A stretch of 64,000 nt of DNA from JADHLK01 sp038131695 (GTDB lineage: Bacteria; Pseudomonadota; Alphaproteobacteria; Puniceispirillales; Puniceispirillaceae). Below the pieces are notes generated by a model. The model worked only from the letters and a program-made list of their open reading frames with translations. It was not told the origin of the DNA and did no database searches. Position 1 is the first letter of the stretch. Each line of letters opens with the position of its first letter. The position numbers and the translations under genes are program-made. Shown here one piece after another: positions 14,890-24,186 of the stretch. Location: the NCBI GenBank assembly GCA_038131695.1, contig JAYPQA010000002.1, positions 79,429 through 143,428 of the forward strand. Reading direction: 5' to 3'.

Positions 14890-17865
14890 ATGCCTGAGAG
14901 CCTGAACCAACCCCTTGCGATGCGCCAGATTTCCGTGCGCGGGGCGCGTGAGCATAATTTGCAGAATGTATCGGTTGACCTGCCGCGTGATTCGCTGGTG
15001 GTGCTGACCGGCCTGTCCGGCTCCGGCAAATCCAGCCTGGCCTTTGACACTATTTATGCTGAGGGGCAGCGCCGCTATGTCGAATCGCTCTCCGCCTATG
15101 CCCGCCAGTTCCTTGAGATGATGCAAAAGCCGGATGTTGACCTGATTGAGGGTCTGTCCCCGGCCATTTCGATTGAGCAGAAAACCACCTCGCGCAATCC
15201 GCGCTCCACCGTGGGCACGGTCACAGAAATCTATGATTATATGCGCCTGTTATGGGCGCGGGTGGGGGTTCCCTATTCTCCGGCAACCGGCCTGCCGATT
15301 AAATCGCAGACTGTCTCGCAGATGGTGGATATCCTGCTGGCGATGGAGGATGGCACACGCCTTTACCTGCTGGCCCCGATTGTGCGCGGGCGCAAGGGGG
15401 AATATCGCAAGGAGCTGGCCGAATTTCTGCAAAAGGGTTTCAGCCGGGTGCGGATTGACGGGGAATTTTATGAGTTGGATAACACCCCGGCGCTGGATAA
15501 AAAACGCAAGCATGATATTGAGATTGTCGTTGACCGGGTAGTGATCCGGCAGGGGCGCGATGATCTGGCCACCAGGCTGGCTGATTCGCTGGAAACTGCG
15601 CTCAACCTTTCAGACGGGCTGGCCTATGCCGATACCGCTGAGGATAGCCCGAAGCGCACAGTTTTCTCCGCCCGCTTTGCCTGTCCGGTTTCCGGCTTCA
15701 CCATTGATGAGATTGAGCCGCGTCTGTTTTCCTTCAATAATCCGTTCGGAGCCTGCCCGGATTGTGACGGGCTGGGGGTCAGCAGCCATTTTGATGCCGC
15801 CCTGGTTGTGCCGGATAAAACGCGCTCGCTGCGAGGCGGAGCGCTGGCCCCGTGGGCCAGTTCCAGCTCCAAATATTATATGCAGACGCTGGAAAGCCTC
15901 GCCCGGGCCTTCGGCTTTTCGCTGGAGGTGCCTTTTGCTGAACTGCCGCCGGTGGCCCAGGATATTTTGCTGAACGGATCCGGTGATCAGGCTGTTGAAA
16001 TGGTCTATGAGGATGGCTTGCGGTCCTATCGCACGAAAAAACCGTTTGAGGGGTTGCTGCCCAATCTGGCGCGCCGCTATCGTGAGACGGATTCGGCCTG
16101 GGTGCGCGAGGAGCTGGACAGGTTCCGGGCCGCCCAGCCTTGCGAAAGCTGCGCTGGCAAGCGTCTGAAGCCGGAGGCACTGGCGGTAAAGGTTACCGAA
16201 AAGGATATATCAGAGACGGCCGCCCTGTCGATTGCTGAGGCGGTGGATTGGTTCACCGGGCTGGCGGGCAAGCTGGATGGCCAGCAAAATGTAATCGCCG
16301 CCCGCATTTTGAAAGAGATTAATGAAAGGCTGGGCTTTCTGGCAAATGTCGGTCTGTCCTATCTGAACCTGTCGCGCAATTCCGGCACGCTGTCCGGCGG
16401 GGAAAGCCAGCGTATCCGGCTGGCCTCGCAGATTGGCAGCGGGCTGACCGGTGTTTTGTATGTGCTGGATGAGCCGTCCATTGGCCTGCATCAGCGCGAT
16501 AATGACCGGCTGCTGGCGACGCTGACACGGCTGCGCGATCTGGGCAATACGGTTCTGGTGGTAGAACATGATGAAGATGCCATCCGCTCTGCCGACTGGG
16601 TGATCGATATGGGGCCCGGGGCCGGGGTGCATGGTGGCCGGGTGGTTGCCTCGGGCCCGGCGAAAGAGATTATGCAGCAGGCCGACTCTCTCACCGGTCA
16701 GTATCTGAGCGGCAAGAAGGAAATTGCCCTGCCGGCCCAGCGGCGCAAGGTGAATAAAAAGCGGGTGCTGCGGCTCAGCGGGGCCAGCGGCAATAATCTG
16801 AAATCGGTTACCGCAGAATTCCCGCTTGGTCTCTTGACCTGTATCACCGGCGTATCAGGCGGCGGCAAATCTACGCTTGTGCTGGAAACGCTGTGGAAGG
16901 CGCTGGCCCGCCAGCTGCACCGGGCGCGCGAGATTCCGGCCCCCTTTGACAGGCTGGACGGGGCAGAATTGCTGGATAAGGTGGTGGATATTGACCAATC
17001 CCCGATTGGCCGCACGCCGCGATCCAACCCGGCGACCTATACCGGGGCCTTTACCCCGATACGCGAATGGTTTTCCGGCCTGCCAGAGGCCCGCGCCAGA
17101 GGCTATGCGCCGGGGCGCTTTTCCTTCAATGTCAAGGGCGGGCGCTGTGAGGCGTGCCAGGGCGATGGGGTGATTAAAATCGAAATGCATTTCCTGCCTG
17201 ATGTCTATGTGACCTGTGATGTCTGCAAGGGCCAGCGCTATAACAGGGAAACACTGGAAATAAAGTGGAAAGACAAATCTATAGCCGATGTTCTGGATAT
17301 GACGATTGAAGAAGGGGTGCAGTTTTTCAAGGCTGTTCCGGCCATCCGGGACAAGCTGCAAACCATGTTGCGGGTGGGGCTTGGCTATGTGCGGATTGGC
17401 CAGCAGGCGACGACCCTGTCCGGCGGTGAGGCGCAGCGCGTCAAGCTGTCCAAGGAGCTGTCCCGCCGGGCAACCGGCAAGACTGTCTATATTCTGGATG
17501 AGCCAACCACCGGCCTGCATTTCCATGATATTGCAAAATTGCTGGAGGTGCTGCAGGAGCTGGTAGAGGCTGGCAATAGCGTATTGGTGATCGAACATAA
17601 TCTGGATGTTATCAAGACAGCCGACTGGGTGATCGATCTGGGCCCGGAGGGCGGCGATGGCGGCGGTCAGATTGTGGCCGCCGGCACACCTGAGGCTGTC
17701 GCGGCTGTGGCCGGCTCGCATACCGGTCACTATCTGGCCAAAATCTTGAACATACAGGCAAAAAGGCCAGCTGATGGGCGTTTTGCATATTATCGGCGGC
17801 GGGCTGGCCGGATCAGAGGCGGCCCTTCAGGCTGCCGAGGCCGGGGTTCGGGTTATCCTGCATGA
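14890..17865 (+). CDS. uvrA: Excinuclease ABC subunit A
   Basis: Damage-sensing ATPase of nucleotide excision repair; dimerises and loads UvrB. Two ABC modules are present: Walker A GLSGSGKSSL at residues 41-50 and GVSGGGKSTL in the second half, signatures LSGGESQRIRLA and LSGGEAQRVKL, and Walker B VLDEPSIGLH and ILDEPTTGLH. Zinc-binding CxxC pairs occur at CPDCDG/CESCAG and CEACQG/CDVCKG. The start is placed at ATG 14890, where similarity to UvrA begins; 14857 is possible. The C-terminus runs 92 bases into trmFO with a non-UvrA tail; one indel near 17760 would end it at a TGATG overlap instead, at 17774. Confidence 0.96.
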   Translation: MPESLNQPLAMRQISVRGAREHNLQNVSVDLPRDSLVVLTGLSGSGKSSLAFDTIYAEGQRRYVESLSAYARQFLEMMQKPDVDLIEGLSPAISIEQKTTSRNPRSTVGTVTEIYDYMRLLWARVGVPYSPATGLPIKSQTVSQMVDILLAMEDGTRLYLLAPIVRGRKGEYRKELAEFLQKGFSRVRIDGEFYELDNTPALDKKRKHDIEIVVDRVVIRQGRDDLATRLADSLETALNLSDGLAYADTAEDSPKRTVFSARFACPVSGFTIDEIEPRLFSFNNPFGACPDCDGLGVSSHFDAALVVPDKTRSLRGGALAPWASSSSKYYMQTLESLARAFGFSLEVPFAELPPVAQDILLNGSGDQAVEMVYEDGLRSYRTKKPFEGLLPNLARRYRETDSAWVREELDRFRAAQPCESCAGKRLKPEALAVKVTEKDISETAALSIAEAVDWFTGLAGKLDGQQNVIAARILKEINERLGFLANVGLSYLNLSRNSGTLSGGESQRIRLASQIGSGLTGVLYVLDEPSIGLHQRDNDRLLATLTRLRDLGNTVLVVEHDEDAIRSADWVIDMGPGAGVHGGRVVASGPAKEIMQQADSLTGQYLSGKKEIALPAQRRKVNKKRVLRLSGASGNNLKSVTAEFPLGLLTCITGVSGGGKSTLVLETLWKALARQLHRAREIPAPFDRLDGAELLDKVVDIDQSPIGRTPRSNPATYTGAFTPIREWFSGLPEARARGYAPGRFSFNVKGGRCEACQGDGVIKIEMHFLPDVYVTCDVCKGQRYNRETLEIKWKDKSIADVLDMTIEEGVQFFKAVPAIRDKLQTMLRVGLGYVRIGQQATTLSGGEAQRVKLSKELSRRATGKTVYILDEPTTGLHFHDIAKLLEVLQELVEAGNSVLVIEHNLDVIKTADWVIDLGPEGGDGGGQIVAAGTPEAVAAVAGSHTGHYLAKILNIQAKRPADGRFAYYRRRAGRIRGGPSGCRGRGSGYPA

Positions 17866-19180
17866 GATGCGCCCGGTTATCAAAACCCCGGTGCATCAGA
17901 CCGAACATCTGGCTGAGCTGGTCTGTTCCAATTCCTTTCGCTCCGATGATGCGGAAGCCAATGCGGTCGGAGTGCTGCACGCCGAGATGCGGATGCTGAA
18001 CTCGCTGATTATGGCGGCTGCGGATCAGCACAAGGTTCCGGCTGGCGGGGCGCTGGCGGTTGACCGCGACCATTTTGCGGCTGCGGTTTCGCAGCAAATC
18101 ACCAGCCATCCCAATATAGAGCTGGCCAGGGGCGAGGTTTCCGGCCTGCCCCCGGCAGAGTGGAATCAGGTGATAATCGCAACCGGTCCCCTCACCTCCA
18201 GCGCGCTGGCAGAGGCGGTGCGCGGCCTGACTGGCGAGGCTGATCTGGCCTTTTTTGATGCGATTGCCCCGATTGTGCATTTCGATACGGTGAATATGGA
18301 TATTGCCTGGTTCCAATCGCGCTATGACAAGGCAACAGATGGCGGCGATGGCAAGGATTATATCAACTGTCCGATGACCAAAGAGCAATATGAGGGATTT
18401 ATCGCCGCGCTGCTGGCAGGCGAGAAGATGTCCTTTCGCGAATGGGAAGAAAATACCCCTTATTTTGATGGTTGTATGCCGATTGAGGTGATGGCGGAGC
18501 GCGGGCCGGAAACCCTGCGTTTCGGGCCGATGAAACCGGTCGGGCTGACCAATGCCCATGATGGCAGCCGCCCCTATGCGGTGGTTCAGCTGCGCCAGGA
18601 TAACAAGCTGGGCACGCTGTTCAATATGGTGGGCTTCCAGACCAAGCTGAAATATGGAGAACAGCTGCGGATATTCCAGACAATCCCCGGGCTGGAAGAG
18701 GCCAGCTTTGCGCGGCTCGGCGGCCTGCACCGCAATACTTTTATCAATGCCCCGCGTCTGCTGGATGATCAGCTGCGCCTCAAGGCCCAGCCCCGCCTGC
18801 GTTTTGCAGGCCAGATCACCGGTGTAGAGGGCTATGTTGAATCTGCTGCGATTGGCGGGCTGGCCGGGCGCATGGCTGCTGCTGATATAAAGGGCGAGAG
18901 CTGGACGCCGCCCCCGGTGGATAGCGCACATGGGGCCTTGCTGGCGCATCTGACCGGCGGGGCTGATCCGGACTCCTTCCAGCCTATGAATGTGAATTTC
19001 GGCCTGTTCCCGCCGCTGCCCGAACCGCCAACCCCAGCCGAGGGCAAACGGGTGAAAAAGCTGCGCGGGCGTGAGCGCAAAGCCGCCTATGCCGGGCGCG
19101 CCCTGGCCAGTATGCAGGGCTGGGCCCGTTCCGGTGACGGGCTAGCTGACCAGCATCCGGCCAAACAGGCGCAAGGGTAG
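17774..19180 (+). CDS. trmFO: Folate-dependent tRNA (uracil-54-C5) methyltransferase
   Basis: A 468-residue FAD enzyme that makes ribothymidine at position 54 of tRNA, using methylene-tetrahydrofolate and NAD(P)H. The N-terminal FAD-binding motif is HIIGGGLAGSEAA, followed by HEMRP and the catalytic-cysteine region LVCSNSFRSD. The second conserved cysteine lies in INCPMTKEQY. Other family hallmarks are MPIEVMAERG, RFGPMKPVGL and VEGYVESAAIGG. It begins within the annotated end of uvrA, probably translationally coupled, and its 3' end overlaps the convergent squalene/phytoene-synthase-like gene by 39 bases. Length and motifs are intact. Confidence 0.96.
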   Translation: MGVLHIIGGGLAGSEAALQAAEAGVRVILHEMRPVIKTPVHQTEHLAELVCSNSFRSDDAEANAVGVLHAEMRMLNSLIMAAADQHKVPAGGALAVDRDHFAAAVSQQITSHPNIELARGEVSGLPPAEWNQVIIATGPLTSSALAEAVRGLTGEADLAFFDAIAPIVHFDTVNMDIAWFQSRYDKATDGGDGKDYINCPMTKEQYEGFIAALLAGEKMSFREWEENTPYFDGCMPIEVMAERGPETLRFGPMKPVGLTNAHDGSRPYAVVQLRQDNKLGTLFNMVGFQTKLKYGEQLRIFQTIPGLEEASFARLGGLHRNTFINAPRLLDDQLRLKAQPRLRFAGQITGVEGYVESAAIGGLAGRMAAADIKGESWTPPPVDSAHGALLAHLTGGADPDSFQPMNVNFGLFPPLPEPPTPAEGKRVKKLRGRERKAAYAGRALASMQGWARSGDGLADQHPAKQAQG

Positions 19181-19765
19181 CAAGGGCGAGGCCAGCCGGT
19201 CAGGCGGGCTGCTGGCCAGACAGCGGCAGGCTTTCATAAACGGGCTGGAGCAGGCCAGACTTGCTGTTTCCTGGCGGTGCTGGCCATTTTGCAGGATATG
19301 GGCCAGCTGCTGGCCAATCACATCTGCTGAGGCGGCCTCCTGCGGATGTCCGATCACCCCGGCCAGCCAAAAAAAATACCGCCCCCATAAATCAGGCAGC
19401 GCGCCCACTGGCCGTTCCGCCTCCAGCACCGCCTGTTGCCAGAGAGCCAGCCAATCGGCCAGCCGGACGGGTTGCCCCCCGCGATCCGGCGCGGCCAGCT
19501 GGCGCTTCTGCTGCCAGAGCTGCAACCTGTCCAGCAGCGGCGCCCGGTCCTGATGCGTGCCAGCCAGCCCATCCGCCCACCATTGCAGGCGAATTTGCAC
19601 CAGCAAGCTCTCAGAAGGCAGCGAGACAGCCCGCTCCATCTCCAGCAGGAACAGCAGCAAATCTGCCAGAAGCGGCCTGTTGCGGGCTGGCTCAAAAGCG
19701 AGACACAGGGCCAGCGGACGGCTTGCCTCACGCAGCTCATCCAAGGCTGGCAGAGGCTGGCTCAC
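19142..19765 (-). CDS. Squalene/phytoene synthase-like protein (NDUFAF6-like)
   Basis: A 207-residue protein related to the N-terminal half of squalene/phytoene synthases (LLLFLLEMERAV, then IRLQWWADGL). The catalytic DxxxD aspartates of true trans-prenyltransferases are not evident, so a biosynthetic role is doubtful. In alphaproteobacteria the gene regularly follows secDF and the Mth938-like gene, and the mitochondrial homologue NDUFAF6 is a complex I assembly factor, as is the homologue of its neighbour (NDUFAF3). I infer a similar assembly role. GTG start at 19765 overlaps the upstream stop. The length is short for the family, and the C-terminus may be altered by an indel. Confidence 0.7.
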   Translation of the reverse strand: MSQPLPALDELREASRPLALCLAFEPARNRPLLADLLLFLLEMERAVSLPSESLLVQIRLQWWADGLAGTHQDRAPLLDRLQLWQQKRQLAAPDRGGQPVRLADWLALWQQAVLEAERPVGALPDLWGRYFFWLAGVIGHPQEAASADVIGQQLAHILQNGQHRQETASLACSSPFMKACRCLASSPPDRLASPLLPLRLFGRMLVS

Positions 19766-20184
19766 CTTGCATCCGGCGGGGCCACCAGCAGCCCGGCTGC
19801 AACAGACCGCCCCTCGCTCATCAAAACATTCCAGGTCCGGCAGGCCGCCGGGGTGGCCATCACCTCCAGCTTGCAGCCCCTCTGCGCCAGCCCGTCGCGC
19901 AGGCTTAAAAACGGATTATCCGGCTGGCCGCCGGTTCCCAGCAAAAACAATTCCGGCCCCGGTTCTGGCAGTTGGGTGACAAGATCATCAGCTGTCAGCC
20001 GGTCCAGCGGCGGGGCCTGCCAGGGGCGGACCGCCCGCGGCAACAGGAAAATCGCCCCCTCATACCGGTCATCATTGACCTGAAAGCCGCCCCCCTGATA
20101 GGAGCGCAGCAACATCAGCCTGGCGTCTGTGGTAAAATCCTGAATAGAGATGGCCGGGGAGTCAGGCTCTTTTGCTGCTGCCAT
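19762..20184 (-). CDS. Mth938/DUF498 domain protein (NDUFAF3-like)
   Basis: A 140-residue protein of the Mth938-like family. Seen are the opening ISIQDF, the core VNDDRYEGAIFLLPR and the C-terminal segment with a FLLGTGG turn and MATPAACRTWNVLMSEGRSV, which are family hallmarks. Homologues fold as a single alpha/beta domain; the mitochondrial relative NDUFAF3 assists complex I assembly. It lies between secF and the squalene/phytoene-synthase-like gene, with start and stop overlapping both neighbours, so the four genes are probably one operon. Confidence 0.87.
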   Translation of the reverse strand: MAAAKEPDSPAISIQDFTTDARLMLLRSYQGGGFQVNDDRYEGAIFLLPRAVRPWQAPPLDRLTADDLVTQLPEPGPELFLLGTGGQPDNPFLSLRDGLAQRGCKLEVMATPAACRTWNVLMSEGRSVAAGLLVAPPDAR

Positions 20185-21128
20185 CAGCCGCGCTCATATT
20201 CCGGCTTGGGCGTGTCATTATCATCCTCATCAGCTGTTTTTTTCAAATCAAACCAGCTGAGCATCCCGACCGCGATAAAGACCGAGGAATAGGTGCCAAT
20301 CGCAACGCCCCACAACATGGCCAGCGCAAAATCACGCAGCACCGCCCCGCCAAAAAAGACAATCGCCAGCAGGGCCAGCGCTGTGGTAACAGATGTCATA
20401 ACCGTTCTGGACAGGGTTTCATTGAGCGAGATATTCAAAATCTCAGGCTGCTGCCTGCTCTTGTAGCGGCGCAGATTTTCCCGCACCCGGTCAAACACCA
20501 CCACCGTATCATTGATGGAATAGCCGGCAATCGTCAAAATTGCCGCGATTGTGGCCAGATTGAATTCAAAGGCGGTCACCGCGAACAGGCCGATTGTGGT
20601 CACCACATCATGGGTCAGCGCGACCATGGCCGCGATGGAAAACTGCCATTCAAAGCGGAACCAGATATAGATCATAATCCCGCCCAGCGCGCAGAGAACC
20701 GCCAAAATACCTTTTTCCGTCAATTCTGCACCAATGGTCGGGCCGACAAATTCCGTGCGGCGAATATCATAAGAGCTGCCCAGCTCAGCCGTAACCGCCT
20801 GGATCGCCGCAATCTGGGCCTTTTCATCACCTTCCTGGCGCTGGATACGGACCAGCACATCTGTTTCCGCCCCAAAGCTCTGAATGGAAATATCGCCCAA
20901 ATCCAGCTGGCCAAGCCGCCCACGCAAATCCGCCAGATCAGCCGGGCCCTCACTATGCCGGGTTTCAATCAGGATGCCGCCGCGGAAATCAATCCCCAGA
21001 TTGAGCCCCTGCCAGAAAAATACCAGCAGCGAGGCCAGCACCAGAACCGAGGACAGGATCGCGGCCAGACGGAAGCGCACGACAAAATTGACCTTGGTCT
21101 CTGCCGGAACCAGTTTCAGCCTGAACAT
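20184..21128 (-). CDS. secF: Protein translocase subunit SecF
   Basis: A 314-residue, six-helix inner-membrane protein that pairs with SecD to drive late, proton-motive-force-dependent steps of Sec export. The first helix (LAAILSSVLVLASLLVFFW) is followed by the motif LGIDFRGG, a periplasmic domain, and then the five-helix block with GYSINDTVVVFDRVREN, a strong SecF signature. The C-terminus is acidic and hydrophilic (DEDDNDTPKP). The gap to secD is 20 bases and it overlaps the Mth938-like gene by one base. Confidence 0.97.
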   Translation of the reverse strand: MFRLKLVPAETKVNFVVRFRLAAILSSVLVLASLLVFFWQGLNLGIDFRGGILIETRHSEGPADLADLRGRLGQLDLGDISIQSFGAETDVLVRIQRQEGDEKAQIAAIQAVTAELGSSYDIRRTEFVGPTIGAELTEKGILAVLCALGGIMIYIWFRFEWQFSIAAMVALTHDVVTTIGLFAVTAFEFNLATIAAILTIAGYSINDTVVVFDRVRENLRRYKSRQQPEILNISLNETLSRTVMTSVTTALALLAIVFFGGAVLRDFALAMLWGVAIGTYSSVFIAVGMLSWFDLKKTADEDDNDTPKPEYERG

Positions 21129-21148
21129 CCCTGCCTGCCCTTTCTTGC

Positions 21149-22698
21149 CTAGAGTTCCAGTGATTTTGGCCGGCTGGCATTATGCCAGAGCACAACAATC
21201 ATGCGGGTCACCAATATCGCGGTGAACATGGAGGTGATAATGCCAAGGGCCAGGGTGACCGAAAAACCGCGAACCGGACCGGACCCGAACACATATAAAA
21301 ACAAAGCCGCCACCAAAGTGGTCAGATTGGAGTCAATAATTGTTGAAATGGCGCGGCTGTAGCCTGCCTCTATGGCGGCCTGAATACGCCGGCCGCGGCG
21401 AAATTCCTCTCTTATCCGCTCAAAAATCAGGACATTGGCATCAACCGCCATCCCAACGGTCAGCACAATCCCGGCAATGCCCGGCAGGGTCAGGGTCGCC
21501 TGTATCGCCGACAGCGCGGCCAGCAGCAAGATGATATTTACCGCCAGCGCAGCCGTGGCAAACAGGCCAAACAACCCATAGCTGGCGATCATATAGGCCA
21601 TCACCAGTATCAGCCCGACTATCGCAGCCAGCGTGCCCGCCGCTATGGAATCGGCCCCCAGACCCGGGCCGACTGAGCGCTCTTCCAGCACAATCAACGG
21701 CGCAGGCAAAGCACCAGCCCGCAAAACCAGCGCCAGATCATTGCTTTCCTGAATGGTAAAATTGCCGGTAATCTGGCCATTGGCAAAAATCTGGCTCTGG
21801 ATTACTGGGGCGGACACCACCTTGCCATCCAGCACAATCGCAAAGGGCCGGCCAATATTGGCACCGGTTACTTGAGCGAATTTCTTTGCCCCGACCGCGT
21901 TCAGCGTAAAGGCCACCGCCGGCCGGTTATTCTGATCAAAGCTGGGCGCGGCATTTTCCAGCATATCTCCCGATACCATGACCCGCCGCTCAACCAGATA
22001 CAGCTCACCTGATCCGTCTGCCGCCTCCAGCAGCTGCGTGCCTTGCGGGGCGCGCCCGGCTGCTTTCGCCTCAGCCGCGCTGCTGCGCAAATCCACCAGC
22101 TGGAAAGTCAGCCTGGCCGTCTGGCCCAGCAGGCTTTTCACCCGTTCCGGATCATCTACGCCGGGCAGCTGGATCAGCACCCGGTCCGCCCCCTGGCGCT
22201 GGATGACCGGCTCTTTTGTGCCATCGGGATCCAGGCGGCGGCGGATGATTTCTATCGCCTGCTCAACCGTCTGGGTGCGCAGGGCGGCAAGGCCCGCCTC
22301 AGAGAAACGCAGGCTGCGGTTCAGCCCGTCTTCTGTCAGATCATAGTCCTGGGCATAGGCGGCAAGAATCTCCTCCAGAACCGGCAAGTCTTCTGCATCG
22401 CGCAGGCCAAAGCGCACCTGCTCCCCGCCCGCTTCCAGAGCCCGGAAACGCAGCCGCTTTTCCCGGAAAGACAGGCGCAGGCTATCTGCCAGCCCGACCA
22501 TTTTTTCCGCGACAACGGCCTGCATATCCACCCGCAGTAAAAATGCGAGCCGCCTTGCAAATCCAGCCCCAGATTAACCGGCTGGCCGGGCAGAAAACCA
22601 GCCAGCCTGCTGCCCAGCAGATTCGGGGCGGCATAGATCAGACCGGCCAGAACAACCAGCAAAACCAGCAGTTTTTTCCAGCTCTCAAAAACCAGCAT
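21149..22698 (-). CDS. secD: Protein translocase subunit SecD, frameshifted
   Basis: Partner of SecF in the Sec translocon. The N-terminus from ATG 22698 has the first membrane helix (LLVLLVVLAGLIYAAPNLL) and the signature NLGLDLQGGSHF. Here the frame breaks: an A5 run at 22539-22543 (T5 on the coding strand) should be six bases to give the expected LLRVDMQAV. Homology then continues through the P1 periplasmic domain and the five-helix C-terminal block (GMAVDANVLIFERIREE). Reconstructed length of about 516 residues is typical. The gene is essential or near-essential, so a missing homopolymer base is the likely cause. Confidence 0.95.
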
Positions 22699-22736
22699 CG
22701 TTTAATCAGACCTGTTTGGAGGAAAGGGCAGCAGGG

Positions 22737-23105
22737 TTATTTCTTGCCTGCTTTTTTTGCGGCCGCTTTTTTCGGGGCGGCTTTGGCAGCAGGTGCTGTC
22801 TTGTCCAGAACCGTTGAGATCATCGAGCGCACCACCGAGACTTTCACGCCGCTGGCAATTTCCACCTCAACCGTTTCCTCTCCGGCGGTCGCTTTGGAGA
22901 CGGTTCCGGTAATGCCGCCAGAGGTGATGATCTTGTCACCGCGGCGCAGCGCCTCAACCATTTCCTTGTGCTGTTTGGCGCGTTTTTGCTGGGGCCGGAT
23001 CAAGAAAAAATAAAACACCACAAAGATCAGCACAAAAGGCAGCAGCTGACCGAGCAGACCCGGGCCACCGGCAGCTGATTGGGCATAGGCAGGGCTGATA
23101 AGCAT
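22737..23105 (-). CDS. yajC: Preprotein translocase accessory subunit YajC
   Basis: A 122-residue single-pass membrane protein associated with SecDF. ATG 23105 follows AGGAG. Seen are the helix LPFVLIFVVFYFFLIRPQQK and the family motif LRRGDKIITSGGITGTV. The C-terminus is a basic Ala/Lys tail (AAPKKAAAKKAGKK) that YajC usually lacks; similar tails occur on TatA and TatB in this window. The gene sits 38 bases upstream of secD in the conserved order. Confidence 0.95.
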   Translation of the reverse strand: MLISPAYAQSAAGGPGLLGQLLPFVLIFVVFYFFLIRPQQKRAKQHKEMVEALRRGDKIITSGGITGTVSKATAGEETVEVEIASGVKVSVVRSMISTVLDKTAPAAKAAPKKAAAKKAGKK

Positions 23106-23292
23106 CTTGGATAGTCTCCTGACAGATTTTCGGCCATAAGCCGAAAAGGTTAAAGGGGTTAAAAAACTAATGGCACAATAGCCAGCTTGGCCTGCCGCGT
23201 CCACTGCCAGAGAGCGGTTTTCCCGATAATTCACCCGCCTGCCCCCCTGTTTTTGCTTGGAGCGCGGCCAAATAGCCGCTAAAACGGGGGCC

Positions 23293-24186
23293 ATGAGCCA
23301 GCAAAGTGATGAGTCGGAAAAGATTGCCCTTCTGTCACGCATCGCCGATGCGCTGGACAGGCTGGCTCCGATCGATCAATTTCCTGATTCGCTGGAACAG
23401 GCTGAGGGTTATTTCTGGCAAGCAGCCAGCCGCCAGCTACAGCCGATTGTCGCCATCCAACGCCTGCCGCTGGATTGCCTGTGCGGGATAGAGCCACAAA
23501 AACAGCTGCTTCTGGATAACAGCCGGGCCTTTGCGCGCGGGCGGCGGGCCAATAATGCCCTGCTCTGGGGGGCGCGCGGCACCGGCAAATCCTCCCTGCT
23601 AAAGGCGGTGCATGGCCAGCTGCTGGCCGAAGGTCTGGATTGCGCGATTATTGAGATTGCCAGAGAGGATATTGCCGACCTGCCGCTCTTGATGGAGCAT
23701 TTGTCCAGAACCCCGCGCCGCTTTATCATTTTCTGTGATGATCTGGCCTTTGAGGAGGCGGATAGCAGCTATAAATCGCTGAAAGCCGCGCTGGAAGGCG
23801 GGCTGGCCGGACGGCCTGACAATATTGTTTTCTATGCCACTTCCAACCGCCGCCATCTGATGCCGCGCCAGATGATCGAAAATGAACGCGGAACCGCGAT
23901 TAACCCGTCCGAGGCGGCTGAGGAAAAAATCTCGCTCTCAGATCGTTTTGGCCTGTGGATTGGGTTTCATTCGGTGGATCAGGACAGCTATCTGGAGATG
24001 ATTCAGACCTATATCGCCCATTTTGGCCTGCCGGTCAGCTTTGAGGAGGTGCGGGCCGAAGCGCTGGCCTGGGCGATGGGGCGCGGCAACAGGTCCGGCC
24101 GCACCGCCTTTCATTTCATTCTGGGTCTGGCCGCCCGGCTGGATGTCGATTTGACCGATGCCAAGGGGGGAGCAGGCGGCGCCTAG
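23293..24186 (+). CDS. DUF815-family AAA-type ATPase
   Basis: A 297-residue protein starting at ATG 23293. Walker A is GARGTGKSSL near residue 101 and the Walker B-like acidic motif is FIIFCDDLAF. Further DUF815 hallmarks are SSYKSLKAALEGG, VFYATSNRRHLMPR and SDRFGLWIGFH. The family is widespread in proteobacteria; its cellular role has not been settled. It often lies between nlpD and yajC in alphaproteobacteria, as here. Its stop and the nlpD stop share the palindrome CTAG, so the two genes converge with a three-base overlap. Confidence 0.9.
   Translation: MSQQSDESEKIALLSRIADALDRLAPIDQFPDSLEQAEGYFWQAASRQLQPIVAIQRLPLDCLCGIEPQKQLLLDNSRAFARGRRANNALLWGARGTGKSSLLKAVHGQLLAEGLDCAIIEIAREDIADLPLLMEHLSRTPRRFIIFCDDLAFEEADSSYKSLKAALEGGLAGRPDNIVFYATSNRRHLMPRQMIENERGTAINPSEAAEEKISLSDRFGLWIGFHSVDQDSYLEMIQTYIAHFGLPVSFEEVRAEALAWAMGRGNRSGRTAFHFILGLAARLDVDLTDAKGGAGGA

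Noticed and set aside
17813..18949. 378-codon reverse frame opposite trmFO
   Set aside because: trmFO is intact with all motifs on the other strand; the reverse translation is low in family-like features.
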